DNA from: Pseudomonadota bacterium
GTDB lineage: Bacteria > Pseudomonadota > Alphaproteobacteria > Acetobacterales > Acetobacteraceae
Length of the DNA stretch: 5,445 bases
NCBI GenBank assembly: GCA_021808185.1
Contig: JAKBCB010000282.1
Span: 1 to 5,445 of the forward strand
Direction: 5' to 3'
Positions 1 through 5,444 of the stretch are shown one piece after another. Under the pieces are notes generated by a model. That model saw nothing but the letters and a program-made list of their open reading frames with translations. It searched no databases and was not told the origin of the DNA. Position numbers and translations under genes: made by a program. The stretch's first letter is position 1, and each line of letters begins with the position of its first letter.

Positions 1-1
1 G

Positions 2-940
2 CGCAGGCGCCTCGCGGAATCGCTGGCGCAGGGCGCGTCCGGCTTCTCCACCGGCCTGTACTATCCGGCCAATAATTGCGCGCCGACCGAGGAAGTGATT
101 GCCGTGGCCGAGGCGCTGCGTGCGGCGGGCGGCCTGTATGTCACGCATATGCGCGACGAGATGCGCGATGTGCTGCTCTCGATCGAGGAGACCCTGCGGA
201 TTGGCCGTGCGGTGGATGCCCCGGTCGTCATCAGCCACCACAAATGCGCGCAGCCGGAGAATTTCGGCCGCTCGGCCGAGACCCTGCCGGCGATCGAGCG
301 CGGCGCGCGCACGCAGAAAGTCGATTTCGACGTCTATCCCTACGTGGCGGGCTCCACGGTGCTGATGGTGGAGCGACTGCGCGAGGACGTGCCGACGCGC
401 ATCACCTGGTCGATCCCGCACCCCGAGATGCAGGGCCGCTGGCTTGCGGACATCGCGAAGGAATGGGGCGTGGATCTCAAGGAAGCGGGAAGGCGCCTGG
501 TGCCGGCCGGCGGCGTGTTCTTCCAGATGGACGAAGCCGATGTGCGTCGCATCATGGTGCACGAGCGCAGCATGATCGGCTCGGACGGCCTGCCGCACGA
601 TGCGTTTCCGCATCCGCGCCTGTGGGGCACGTTTCCGCGCGTGCTGGGCCACTACGCGCGCGATCTCGGCCTGTTCAGCATGGAAACCGCCGTCCACAAA
701 ATGACGGGCCGCACCGCCGACGTGTTCGGCCTGAAGGATCGCGGCGCGGTGCGCGAAGGCGCTTACGCCGATCTCGTGCTGTTCGATCCGGCCACGGTGC
801 GCGACACCGCCGATTTCGACGCGCCGATCCGCCCCGCCGATGGCATTCTGGAAACCTGGGTGAACGGACAAAGCGCCTATGTCTGGGGCGCGGGCGCCAC
901 CGCGGCGCGGGCCGGGCGGCTGGTGACGCGAAATCGGTAA
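2..940 (+). CDS. N-acyl-D-amino-acid deacylase (D-aminoacylase family), 5'-truncated
   Basis: This is a metal-dependent amidohydrolase of the D-aminoacylase group. By family knowledge it cleaves N-acyl-D-amino acids to a D-amino acid and a carboxylate in the cytoplasm. The reading frame is open from base 2 and ends at TAA 938-940, leaving 312 visible residues; relatives have about 480, so roughly 170 N-terminal residues (including the HxH and bridging-Cys metal ligands) lie outside. Visible, numbered from base 2: the GFSTGLYYP segment (14-22), THMRDE (48-53) and ISHHKC (77-82) supplying the two metal-site histidines, DVYPYVAGST (110-119), and GSDG (193-196) with the probable catalytic Asp195. 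The Lys of SHHK, the Tyr of YPY and a downstream Arg fit the substrate-carboxylate-binding residues of this family. The C-terminal strand GAYADLVLFDP (about 250-260) is the usual small beta-domain return. Acyl and side-chain preference (neutral, Glu or Asp) cannot be read from this part. Confidence 0.93.
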   Translation, partial: RRRLAESLAQGASGFSTGLYYPANNCAPTEEVIAVAEALRAAGGLYVTHMRDEMRDVLLSIEETLRIGRAVDAPVVISHHKCAQPENFGRSAETLPAIERGARTQKVDFDVYPYVAGSTVLMVERLREDVPTRITWSIPHPEMQGRWLADIAKEWGVDLKEAGRRLVPAGGVFFQMDEADVRRIMVHERSMIGSDGLPHDAFPHPRLWGTFPRVLGHYARDLGLFSMETAVHKMTGRTADVFGLKDRGAVREGAYADLVLFDPATVRDTADFDAPIRPADGILETWVNGQSAYVWGAGATAARAGRLVTRNR

Positions 941-944
941 GCAA

Positions 945-990
945 GGCCAGGGCGCTGCCCTGGACCCGCAAAGGGGCCAGCCCCTTTGAT
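945..990. repeat. Paired-hairpin intergenic repeat (REP/BIME-like)
   Basis: Two perfect palindromes sit side by side in the gap between convergent genes. Stem 1 is CCAGGGC 947-953 pairing with GCCCTGG 957-963 (3-nt loop). Stem 2 is AAAGGGGC 970-977 pairing with GCCCCTTT 980-987 (2-nt loop). The order 'CCAGGGC..GCCCTGG ACCCGC AAAGGGGC..GCCCCTTTGATCCC' resembles the dispersed GC-rich intergenic repeat I associate with Acetobacteraceae and Methylobacterium genomes. No T-run follows either stem on either strand, so it is not a classical intrinsic terminator, although it could slow polymerase or protect mRNA 3' ends. Confidence 0.6.
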
Positions 991-1020
991 CCCATTTCCT
1001 GGGTATTGGGGTCTAAGGGC

Positions 1021-2172
1021 TTACTTGGCTTGTCCCGCGTCCCGCAGCGCCGTCACGGTGTGCGGCGACCCGTCGCGCACTTCGACCACGAAGCTCTGCC
1101 GATCCGGGTCGCCGTTGGCATTCCAGGTGCAATCGCCCAGCAGCATCGGCTGGTCCGCCGCCGTCACCGAGAGGTCCCGCAGCGCCTCGGCCAGCGCGCG
1201 CGGGTCGGCGGTGCCGGCTTTCTCCAGTGCGGCCTTGACCATGCCGACGGCGAGGTAGCCGGCCAGCGCCTGCTCCCTTGGCGGCTGTTTGTTGGCGGCG
1301 GCGTAGCGGGCGGGGAAGCCGCCGGCGTCCTGGTCCGGCGACAGCAGCACATGCGCCCGCGCCCCCTCCGCCGCCGCGCCCGCCAGGGCCAGCGCGCGCG
1401 GGTCGAGCAGCGACGCGCCGCCGAGTAGTCGCACCGGTGCTGCCTGCCGCGCGACCTCGGCCATGGCCCGCCCGGCGATGTCCTCGGGCACCAGCAGCAG
1501 CAGCGAGTCGGGGGCGGCTTTCAGCAGGCGGGAGGTGTCGGCGGCCGGATCGGTGCCGGGCGTGACCCATTCGGCGGCGATCTCCAAGCCGCGCGCGCGC
1601 GCCTCGTGCACGAAGGCGTCGCGGCTGGTGCGGTAGGGGTCGTGGCCGGACCACAGAATGGCGATGCGGCCCGGCTTGCCCGCGTCGTGCAGCCAGAGCG
1701 CGAAACGCGCCATCATCGCTTGGGTCGAGGGGATGGCACGGAACGTCGCCGGATGCGCCGGCCCCGTCAGGTCGGCGGCCCCGCCGCCCAGGATCACCGG
1801 CGTGCCCCGCCCGCGCGGCACCAGAAGCGCGCCGCGCGCGGGGTCGGACCGTGCCGGCCCGAGCACGACCAGCGGGTCCGCCTCCAGTGCCGCGCGCATC
1901 GCCGCGTGCCCACCGGCGGAGGTGGATTGGGCGTCGTGCGTGGTCACTTGCAGCAGCTTGCCGAGCAGCCCGCCCGCCGCGTTGATCTCCTGCACCGCGA
2001 GTTCGACGCCATTGCGCCACGCGTCGCCGGAGCGGGAGAGCGCGCCGGTCAGCTCGACGACCTGGGCGAGCGGCAGGGTCTCGCCCGGCGTGGCCGCTCG
2101 CGCGGTGCGCCCGGCGAGCAGCAGCGCCGCCGCCGAGCCGGCGAAGCGCCGTCTGGTCCATGGGTCACACAT
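1021..2172 (-). CDS. ABC transporter substrate-binding protein, branched-chain amino acid (LivJ/LivK, Peripla_BP_6) type
   Basis: A 383-aa periplasmic ligand-binding protein. The N-terminus WTRRRFAGSAAALLLAGRTARA (residues 5-26) is a twin-arginine signal peptide with likely cleavage after ARA26, implying export folded through Tat. The mature part starts with the type I periplasmic fold: LPLAQVVELTGALSRSGD (33-50), then GVELAVQEINAAGGLLGK (55-72), the hallmark of this family, and VVLGPARSD (102-110) near the ligand pocket. The second lobe includes RIAILWSGHDPY (169-180). Length is typical. The ATG at 2170-2172 is preceded in frame by a stop shortly upstream; no good Shine-Dalgarno sequence is seen (GGAG is 16 nt away). 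It is divergent from the chromate transporter genes and convergent with the deacylase. No Liv permease or ATPase gene is nearby, so its transporter partner is elsewhere or it is an orphan. The ligand is unknown: amides, amino acids and aromatic acids are all possible in this family. Confidence 0.88.
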   Translation of the reverse strand: MCDPWTRRRFAGSAAALLLAGRTARAATPGETLPLAQVVELTGALSRSGDAWRNGVELAVQEINAAGGLLGKLLQVTTHDAQSTSAGGHAAMRAALEADPLVVLGPARSDPARGALLVPRGRGTPVILGGGAADLTGPAHPATFRAIPSTQAMMARFALWLHDAGKPGRIAILWSGHDPYRTSRDAFVHEARARGLEIAAEWVTPGTDPAADTSRLLKAAPDSLLLLVPEDIAGRAMAEVARQAAPVRLLGGASLLDPRALALAGAAAEGARAHVLLSPDQDAGGFPARYAAANKQPPREQALAGYLAVGMVKAALEKAGTADPRALAEALRDLSVTAADQPMLLGDCTWNANGDPDRQSFVVEVRDGSPHTVTALRDAGQAK

Positions 2173-2218
2173 GCGCGCCCGTGTCGCACTCCGGATGGGC
2201 AGCGGTCAACGCGCCGCC

Positions 2219-2224
2219 TATTCT
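2219..2224 (+). promoter_or_regulatory. Possible -10 element placing transcription start at the first CHR gene ATG
   Basis: TATTCT (4 of 6 matches to TATAAT) lies in a 58-nt gap between divergent genes. Its usual start point, about 7 nt downstream, would be the A of the ATG at 2231. No good -35 box is seen at 16-18 nt upstream, so this is tentative. Confidence 0.25.
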
Positions 2225-2230
2225 GGGTGA

Positions 2231-2791
2231 ATGCCAGATGATTCGTCCGAATCGAGTCTCTCCGCGCCGCCGCGCCTCGGCGCGCTGTTCGGCAATTTCT
2301 TCATGGTGGGTGTGCTCGGCTTCGGCGGCGTGCTGCCGCTGGCGCGGCGCATGATCGTGGAGCAGCGGCGCTGGCTCTCGCCCGCGGAGTTCAACGACGT
2401 GCTTTCGCTCTGCCAGTTTCTGCCGGGGGCGAACATCGTCAATGTCTCGGTGTCCCTCGGCGGGCGCTGGCACGGGCCGCTGGGCGCGCTCGCGGCGATC
2501 GCCGGGCTGCTCGCCGCGCCCATCGGTATCGTGATCGCGCTTGGCGCGGTGTATCTGCGCTATCGCGACGTGGCGCCGGTGGCGCACGGGTTTGCCGGGC
2601 TGGCCGCCGCGGCGTCGGGCTTGGTGCTGGCGACCGCGCTGCGCATCGCCAGCCCGCTGCGCACGCGGCCGCGTGCGATGCTGGTCGCGGCGGTGGCGCT
2701 TGGGGCGCTGGCGTTGCTGCGGTTGCCGATGCTGCCGGTGCTGCTCGTGTTGGTGCCGGCCAGCATCGCGCTGAACCGGCGGGAGGCATGA
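2231..2791 (+). CDS. Chromate transporter, short CHR protein, first half of a pair
   Basis: A 186-aa integral membrane protein with one CHR domain. In this superfamily (ChrA) such proteins mediate chromate efflux; short ones act as pairs, each equal to half of a full-length ChrA. Visible motifs: VGVLGFGGVLPLARR (26-40), EQRRWLSPAEF (44-54) and LCQFLPGAN (60-68), the classic FGG / RRW / LCQxLPG set. Hydrophobic segments at about 84-108, 116-140 and 149-181 are likely membrane helices. An in-frame TGA (2228-2230) directly abuts the ATG, so translation cannot start earlier; no proper Shine-Dalgarno sequence is present. It overlaps the next gene by 4 nt (ATGA), implying co-translation and a heteromeric product. 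No chrB-type regulator gene is in the window, so chromate is inferred from family only; sulfate or another oxyanion is possible. Confidence 0.9.
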   Translation: MPDDSSESSLSAPPRLGALFGNFFMVGVLGFGGVLPLARRMIVEQRRWLSPAEFNDVLSLCQFLPGANIVNVSVSLGGRWHGPLGALAAIAGLLAAPIGIVIALGAVYLRYRDVAPVAHGFAGLAAAASGLVLATALRIASPLRTRPRAMLVAAVALGALALLRLPMLPVLLVLVPASIALNRREA

Positions 2792-3324
2792 GCGCGGATG
2801 TCGCCGCCGGCCCGCTACCGGCGCTGGCCGCGCTGTTCGCCGAGTTGTCCATGCTCGCCATCGGCGGCGCCAACGCCCTGGTGCCGGAGATGCAGCGGCG
2901 GGTGGCGGCGCAGGGCTGGATGGGACCGTCCGAGTTCGCCGCGCTGTTCGCGCTGGCGCAGGCGGCGCCGGGACCGAACATGCTGGTGGTGACGCTGGTG
3001 GGCTGGCGGGCGGCGGGCTGGTCCGGGGCGGCGGTGGCCACCGGCGCGTTCATCGTGCCGTCCGGGATTCTGACCTACGCGGTCTCGCGCCTGTGGCACC
3101 GGTTTCGCGAGGCGCGCTGGCGGCGCGTGGTGCAGACGGGGCTGACGCCTGTCACGGTGGGGCTGGTGATGGCCGCTGGGGTGCTGCTGTGCCAAGCCGC
3201 GGCGACCGACGCGGGGACGCTGTTGGTGTCGCTGGCAACGGCGGTGCTGATGCTGGCGACGCGGCTGCACCCGCTCTGGCTGCTGGCTGCTGGCGGCGCG
3301 CTGGGGGCGGCGGGCTTGCTGTAA
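2788..3324 (+). CDS. Chromate transporter, short CHR protein, second half of a pair
   Basis: A 178-aa membrane protein, the partner of the preceding CHR gene. It carries the second-type CHR signature: AIGGANALVPEMQRR (24-38), GWMGPSEFAALFALAQAAPGPNM (43-65) and VVTLVGWRAAG (67-77). Hydrophobic segments at about 80-100, 116-137, 143-158 and 161-177 suggest several membrane helices. Its ATG overlaps the stop of the first gene (ATGA). A GGGAGG at 2781-2786 ends only one base before the ATG, which is too close for ideal initiation, so re-initiation by ribosomes leaving the first gene is likely. Family knowledge says paired short CHR proteins insert with opposite topology and both are needed for activity. 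The TAA at 3322-3324 faces the stop of the CHAP gene 10 nt away. Confidence 0.9.
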   Translation: MSADVAAGPLPALAALFAELSMLAIGGANALVPEMQRRVAAQGWMGPSEFAALFALAQAAPGPNMLVVTLVGWRAAGWSGAAVATGAFIVPSGILTYAVSRLWHRFREARWRRVVQTGLTPVTVGLVMAAGVLLCQAAATDAGTLLVSLATAVLMLATRLHPLWLLAAGGALGAAGLL

Positions 3325-3334
3325 CGGCCGGGTG

Positions 3335-4087
3335 TTACCGCAGGCTGTGGTCGGGCGCGTCCACCGGCAGGCTGCTCGGGTAGATCACATGCGGCATCGG
3401 GGCTTCGGCCACTTCGTTCAGCATCGCGCGGTCGCCGGAGGGGGCGGTGCCGGAATGGGCGTTGGCCACCATGCGGCCGCTGTCCGGCCGGTCGTAGATG
3501 AAGCCGTAGGTGGGATAGACGCTGCCATAGTCGCCGGAATGACCGAGGGCGACACGCACCGCCGACCAGTCATTGTTGGCCGAGACATCCTGCACGCGTA
3601 TACCGCGCGAGACACCGCCCTTGCTGGCCCCGGGGCCATTCCAGTTGGCGTGGTCGATCTCGATCTCGCGGTCGCCGACCACGTTGGTCACCACGGCGAC
3701 ATGGCCGAGGCGCATGTGGCCGTTGGCGCGGAAATTCAGCACGCTGCCCGGCTCCGGCCGGCTGCCGCGCTCGTACACGCCGTTGGCGGCGTCCCACCAG
3801 TTGGCCGCGTTGCCCTTCAGCTCGATACCGGAAGCGGCGCGGGCGAACGGCACGCAGGAGATGCCACCGCCGCCGCGGGCATAACGGGCCTTGCCGGACT
3901 TGCTGAGCGAATGTTTGAGAGTGTCGCTGGTGCTGACGCGAACAACATGCGCGGCGTGGGTGGAATGGCTGATGCGGTGCTTGTTGGTCTCAGTGGAGGC
4001 GTGGGCGGTCGCTGATAGGAACAATGGCGAGATAGCAAATATTGCCCCCACCGCAAGCACGATTGTGCCGCGCCACTTTGCCGTCAT
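3335..4087 (-). CDS. Exported CHAP-domain cysteine peptidase/amidase
   Basis: A 250-aa secreted protein with a CHAP (cysteine, histidine-dependent amidohydrolase/peptidase) fold, a family that commonly cleaves peptidoglycan peptides or cross-bridges. From the ATG at 4087: signal peptide 1-30 (KWR then a hydrophobic core, cleavage after AHA30), a Ser/His-rich linker (about 31-70), GGGG (72-75), then the catalytic Cys78 in SCVPFARAASG, NWWDAA (96-101), PGSVLNF (113-119), catalytic His129 in GHVAVV, and the third-residue region EIDHANW (143-149). The last ~65 residues are a non-CHAP tail. Three in-frame starts exist: GTG 4120, ATG 4096 and ATG 4087. AAGGGA lies 9 nt before the last and directly abuts the second, and a start at 4087 gives a compact signal peptide, so 4087 is preferred. 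Its 5' third is clearly less GC-rich than the neighbours. The substrate is unknown. Confidence 0.85.
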   Translation of the reverse strand: MTAKWRGTIVLAVGAIFAISPLFLSATAHASTETNKHRISHSTHAAHVVRVSTSDTLKHSLSKSGKARYARGGGGISCVPFARAASGIELKGNAANWWDAANGVYERGSRPEPGSVLNFRANGHMRLGHVAVVTNVVGDREIEIDHANWNGPGASKGGVSRGIRVQDVSANNDWSAVRVALGHSGDYGSVYPTYGFIYDRPDSGRMVANAHSGTAPSGDRAMLNEVAEAPMPHVIYPSSLPVDAPDHSLR

Positions 4088-4120
4088 GCCCCGCATTCCC
4101 TTATCGTCTTCAAGTCTCAC

Positions 4121-4277
4121 GAATGCCGTTAGCAGCGGGATTTGCTGACTGACAACCCGAGAAAGGCGCGCTGCGCACGCCAGTCATGCAGATTGGTAAA
4201 ACCGCCCTGTGGACAAACTGTCAGATTAGGGAAAAATACCTAAGATCACGTGAGATTTCTGAATGTGTCCCAAAAAC
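4121..4277. other. AT-rich non-coding interval with small palindromes upstream of the CHAP gene
   Basis: No coding potential is seen. Hand-counted GC for 4201-4280 is 34 of 80, far below the surrounding sequence (roughly two thirds or more). It contains the inverted repeat TTAGG 4226-4230 / CCTAA 4239-4243 around an A-rich centre, the palindrome TCACGTGA 4246-4253, and on the minus strand TTGTCA (4150-4155), a possible -35 box for the CHAP gene; its -10 partner at 4126-4131 (TAACGG) is weak. It probably holds the CHAP gene promoter and operators, but the regulator is unknown. Confidence 0.45.
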
Positions 4278-4325
4278 ATCTGGTCTGTGGCGAATCAACA
4301 ACAGGCGATTCGCCACAGACCAGAT
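4272..4325 (-). terminator. Strong intrinsic terminator of the RidA-like gene
   Basis: A perfect 19-bp stem is formed by 4278-4296 and 4307-4325 (core arm TCTGGTCTGTGGCGAATC and its exact complement) with a 10-nt loop. Read on the minus strand it begins 7 nt after the RidA-like stop codon (4333-4335), and the right arm is followed by TG and then TTTTT (4272-4276). That is the order of a rho-independent terminator. A weaker outer pairing, TGAATGT 4260-4266 with ACATTCA 4329-4335, extends the symmetry. On the plus strand no T-run follows, so it acts mainly leftward. Confidence 0.8.
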
Positions 4326-4332
4326 TCAACAT

Positions 4333-4683
4333 TCACTTACAAGCCGTGACCATGATCTCGACCAGATGGCGAGCATCGGCCATGTGCGCTTGCACACATG
4401 CTCGCGCCGGTGCCGCGCCCGGCGGCAGCCATGCCGACCAGATCTTGTTCATCGCCTCGCGGTCGCGGATGTCCTTCAACCAGATTTGGGCCTGTAGCAG
4501 CCGTGTCTTGTCGGTACCATGGGTTTCCAGGATCTCATCGATCTGGGCCAGCACTTCCTCGGTCTGGCCGACCACGTCCTTCGACAGCGTCTGCGCGGTG
4601 CAGCCCTGGACGTAGACGAAGCCGTGATATTCAACGGCCTTGGCCAGAACCGGGTTCGGTTCGGTGCGGATAATCTTGCTCAT
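4333..4683 (-). CDS. RidA (YjgF/YER057c/UK114) family protein, YoaB-like
   Basis: A 116-aa single-domain Rid-family protein. Members form trimers with active sites between subunits, and the founding RidA hydrolyses reactive enamine/imine intermediates made by PLP enzymes. Visible features: EYHGFVYVQGCTA (18-30), TEEVLAQIDEILETHGTDK (41-59), MNKIWSAW (78-85), and APARACVQA (91-99), which holds Arg94, the equivalent of the carboxylate-binding Arg105 of RidA. At the position of RidA Glu120 there is Met111 (VEIMVTA), and the Ser30-equivalent is not Ser. The central block resembles E. coli YoaB more than RidA, so deaminase activity should not be assumed. ATG 4681-4683 is chosen because the family begins with this kind of short strand; the frame stays open 20 codons further to 4743, but that part is Arg/Pro-rich and does not resemble the family. 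It is followed by a strong terminator and preceded by its own promoter candidate, so it is probably monocistronic. Confidence 0.9.
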   Translation of the reverse strand: MSKIIRTEPNPVLAKAVEYHGFVYVQGCTAQTLSKDVVGQTEEVLAQIDEILETHGTDKTRLLQAQIWLKDIRDREAMNKIWSAWLPPGAAPARACVQAHMADARHLVEIMVTACK

Positions 4684-4714
4684 GCGGAGCGCCCCAACTG
4701 AAGTGACGGCCGGG

Positions 4715-4743
4715 CTTGTACGGCGCGGCCGATCTCGCGACAA
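4715..4743 (-). promoter_or_regulatory. Candidate sigma-70-type promoter of the RidA-like gene
   Basis: On the minus strand TTGTCG (4738-4743) is followed, after a 17-nt spacer, by TACAAG (4715-4720). These match TTGACA at 4 of 6 and TATAAT at 4 of 6 positions with ideal spacing. The start point would fall near 4708, giving a leader of about 25 nt before the ATG at 4683, which supports the short start over the extended frame to 4743. Confidence 0.45.
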
Positions 4744-4752
4744 GCAGGCGCG

Positions 4753-4769
4753 CCCGCCGGCATGGCGGG
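4753..4769 (-). terminator. Possible weak terminator hairpin after the lipoprotein gene
   Basis: CCCGCC 4753-4758 pairs with GGCGGG 4764-4769 over a 5-nt loop, 22 nt beyond the lipoprotein stop on the minus strand. There is no T-run after it, so it is at best a partial or rho-assisted stop. Confidence 0.3.
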
Positions 4770-4791
4770 GCTTGGGGCGCGGCTGTCGCGT

Positions 4792-5163
4792 TCAGGGCTG
4801 CGCGGGGCCGCTTTCCTCTGGCGTCGGCGCCTCGGGCGCGGCGCCGACCGTGCCGTTGCCGCCCTGCAGGCAGTCGTTGAGCAGTTGATCGCGCTGATAT
4901 TGGCCACTGAGCCCGTGCGTCATGACGCCCCCGAGGCCCTGGCCGGCAAAGGGCGCATCCATGCGCGACGTGGCGTAATTGTCCGCCTTGTACACCGCGT
5001 CCGGATGGCGCATGTTGTACACTTCGTCCGCGTGGCGCTGGCAGGCGGCGCGCTCGGCGGCGTTGGCCTGGGACTGCGGGCTGGGCCGCGCGCAGCCGGG
5101 GCCCAGCAGGGCGAGGGTCAGCAGCAGCGCGGCCAGGGGCTGCGCGCGAAGGGCGGCGGTCAT
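4792..5163 (-). CDS. Small predicted lipoprotein of unknown function
   Basis: A 123-aa protein I do not recognise. Residues 1-23 form a short signal sequence with a Leu/Ala core ending LLGPGC, so Cys24 is the likely lipidated residue; the lipobox is loose (G-P-G before Cys). The mature part has Ala/Gln-rich residues 25-40, then a central block with DEVYNMRHPDAVYKADNYATS (47-67), a Gly-rich stretch GQGLGGVMTHGLSG (74-87) and QRDQLLNDCLQGG (90-102). Cys41 and Cys98 could form a disulfide in the periplasm. The last ~20 residues are a Pro/Glu/Ala-rich disordered tail. The ATG at 5161-5163 has GGAG 7 nt upstream and overlaps the TGA of the preceding gene by ATGA, so it is translationally coupled to it. 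The frame remains open upstream to 5418, but that extension is Arg/Ala/Pro-rich and lies within the other gene. Confidence 0.75.
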   Translation of the reverse strand: MTAALRAQPLAALLLTLALLGPGCARPSPQSQANAAERAACQRHADEVYNMRHPDAVYKADNYATSRMDAPFAGQGLGGVMTHGLSGQYQRDQLLNDCLQGGNGTVGAAPEAPTPEESGPAQP

Positions 5164-5444
5164 ATCGTGGCTCCGGGCGCGGTCCGGCCGCCGCGCGGCA
5201 CGGGTTCGGCGCTGTGTTGGGGGGCAGGCAGGCGGGTCCGCGTGAGGCTCGCCCGGACGCGGATTTCGTCCAGCCGCGCCTCGCGCGTCAATGGCAGCGT
5301 GGCGGCGGCATGCAGCAGGGCGGGGTCGATCTCCGCCCCGTCGCGCCGCACGGCGAACAGTTTGGCGGCCCAGCGCGCATGCGCGAGCAGATCCACCAGC
5401 GCGAGCAGGCGCAGGCACAGCGACAGGCCCAGCGTGCTGCCGAG
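5160..5444 (-). CDS. Unidentified protein, C-terminal 94 residues (5' end outside window)
   Basis: An open frame enters from the right edge and ends with TGA at 5160-5162, overlapping the lipoprotein start by 4 nt. The first visible residues (LGSTLGLSLCLRLLALVDLL) are hydrophobic and could be the end of a membrane segment. They are followed by a mixed, soluble-looking part with WAAKLFAVRRDGAEIDPALLHAA and EARLDEIRVRASL, and a Pro/Gly-rich end. I cannot assign a family. The ATGA coupling and a proper ribosome site for the next gene inside its 3' end argue that this frame, and not the overlapping long frame reaching 5418, is real. It is probably co-transcribed with the lipoprotein gene and possibly also acts in the envelope. 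Confidence 0.6.
   Translation of the reverse strand, partial: LGSTLGLSLCLRLLALVDLLAHARWAAKLFAVRRDGAEIDPALLHAAATLPLTREARLDEIRVRASLTRTRLPAPQHSAEPVPRGGRTAPGATI

Noticed and set aside
76..1428. 450-aa plus-strand open frame across the deacylase and the binding-protein gene
   Set aside because: Arg/Gly/Ala-rich shadow of GC-rich codons; it crosses two well-supported genes in other frames and has no family-like motif.
1013..2161. 382-aa minus-strand open frame nearly the same length as the binding-protein gene
   Set aside because: It is offset from the real frame by one base, Arg/Gly/Ala-rich, and lacks the signal peptide and ligand-binding motifs.
2439..3053. Long minus-strand open frame opposite the CHR genes
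   Set aside because: Low-complexity Ala/Pro/Arg/Ser translation; the opposite strand encodes clear CHR domains.
3332..4015. 227-aa plus-strand open frame opposite the CHAP gene
   Set aside because: Composed of Gly/Ala/Val/His repeats typical of antisense frames; the CHAP catalytic motifs are on the other strand.
4208..4216. DnaA-box-like TGTGGACAA (TTGTCCACA on the minus strand)
   Set aside because: A single near-match in an AT-rich gap, with no box cluster and no dnaA, dnaN or hemE neighbours; not evidence of an origin.
4684..4743. 20-residue N-terminal extension of the RidA-like protein
   Set aside because: It overlaps the best promoter candidate, is Arg/Pro-rich and is not seen in the family.
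5164..5418. 85-residue N-terminal extension of the lipoprotein frame
   Set aside because: It would bury the signal sequence, is Arg/Pro/Ala-rich, and overlaps a frame coupled by ATGA.
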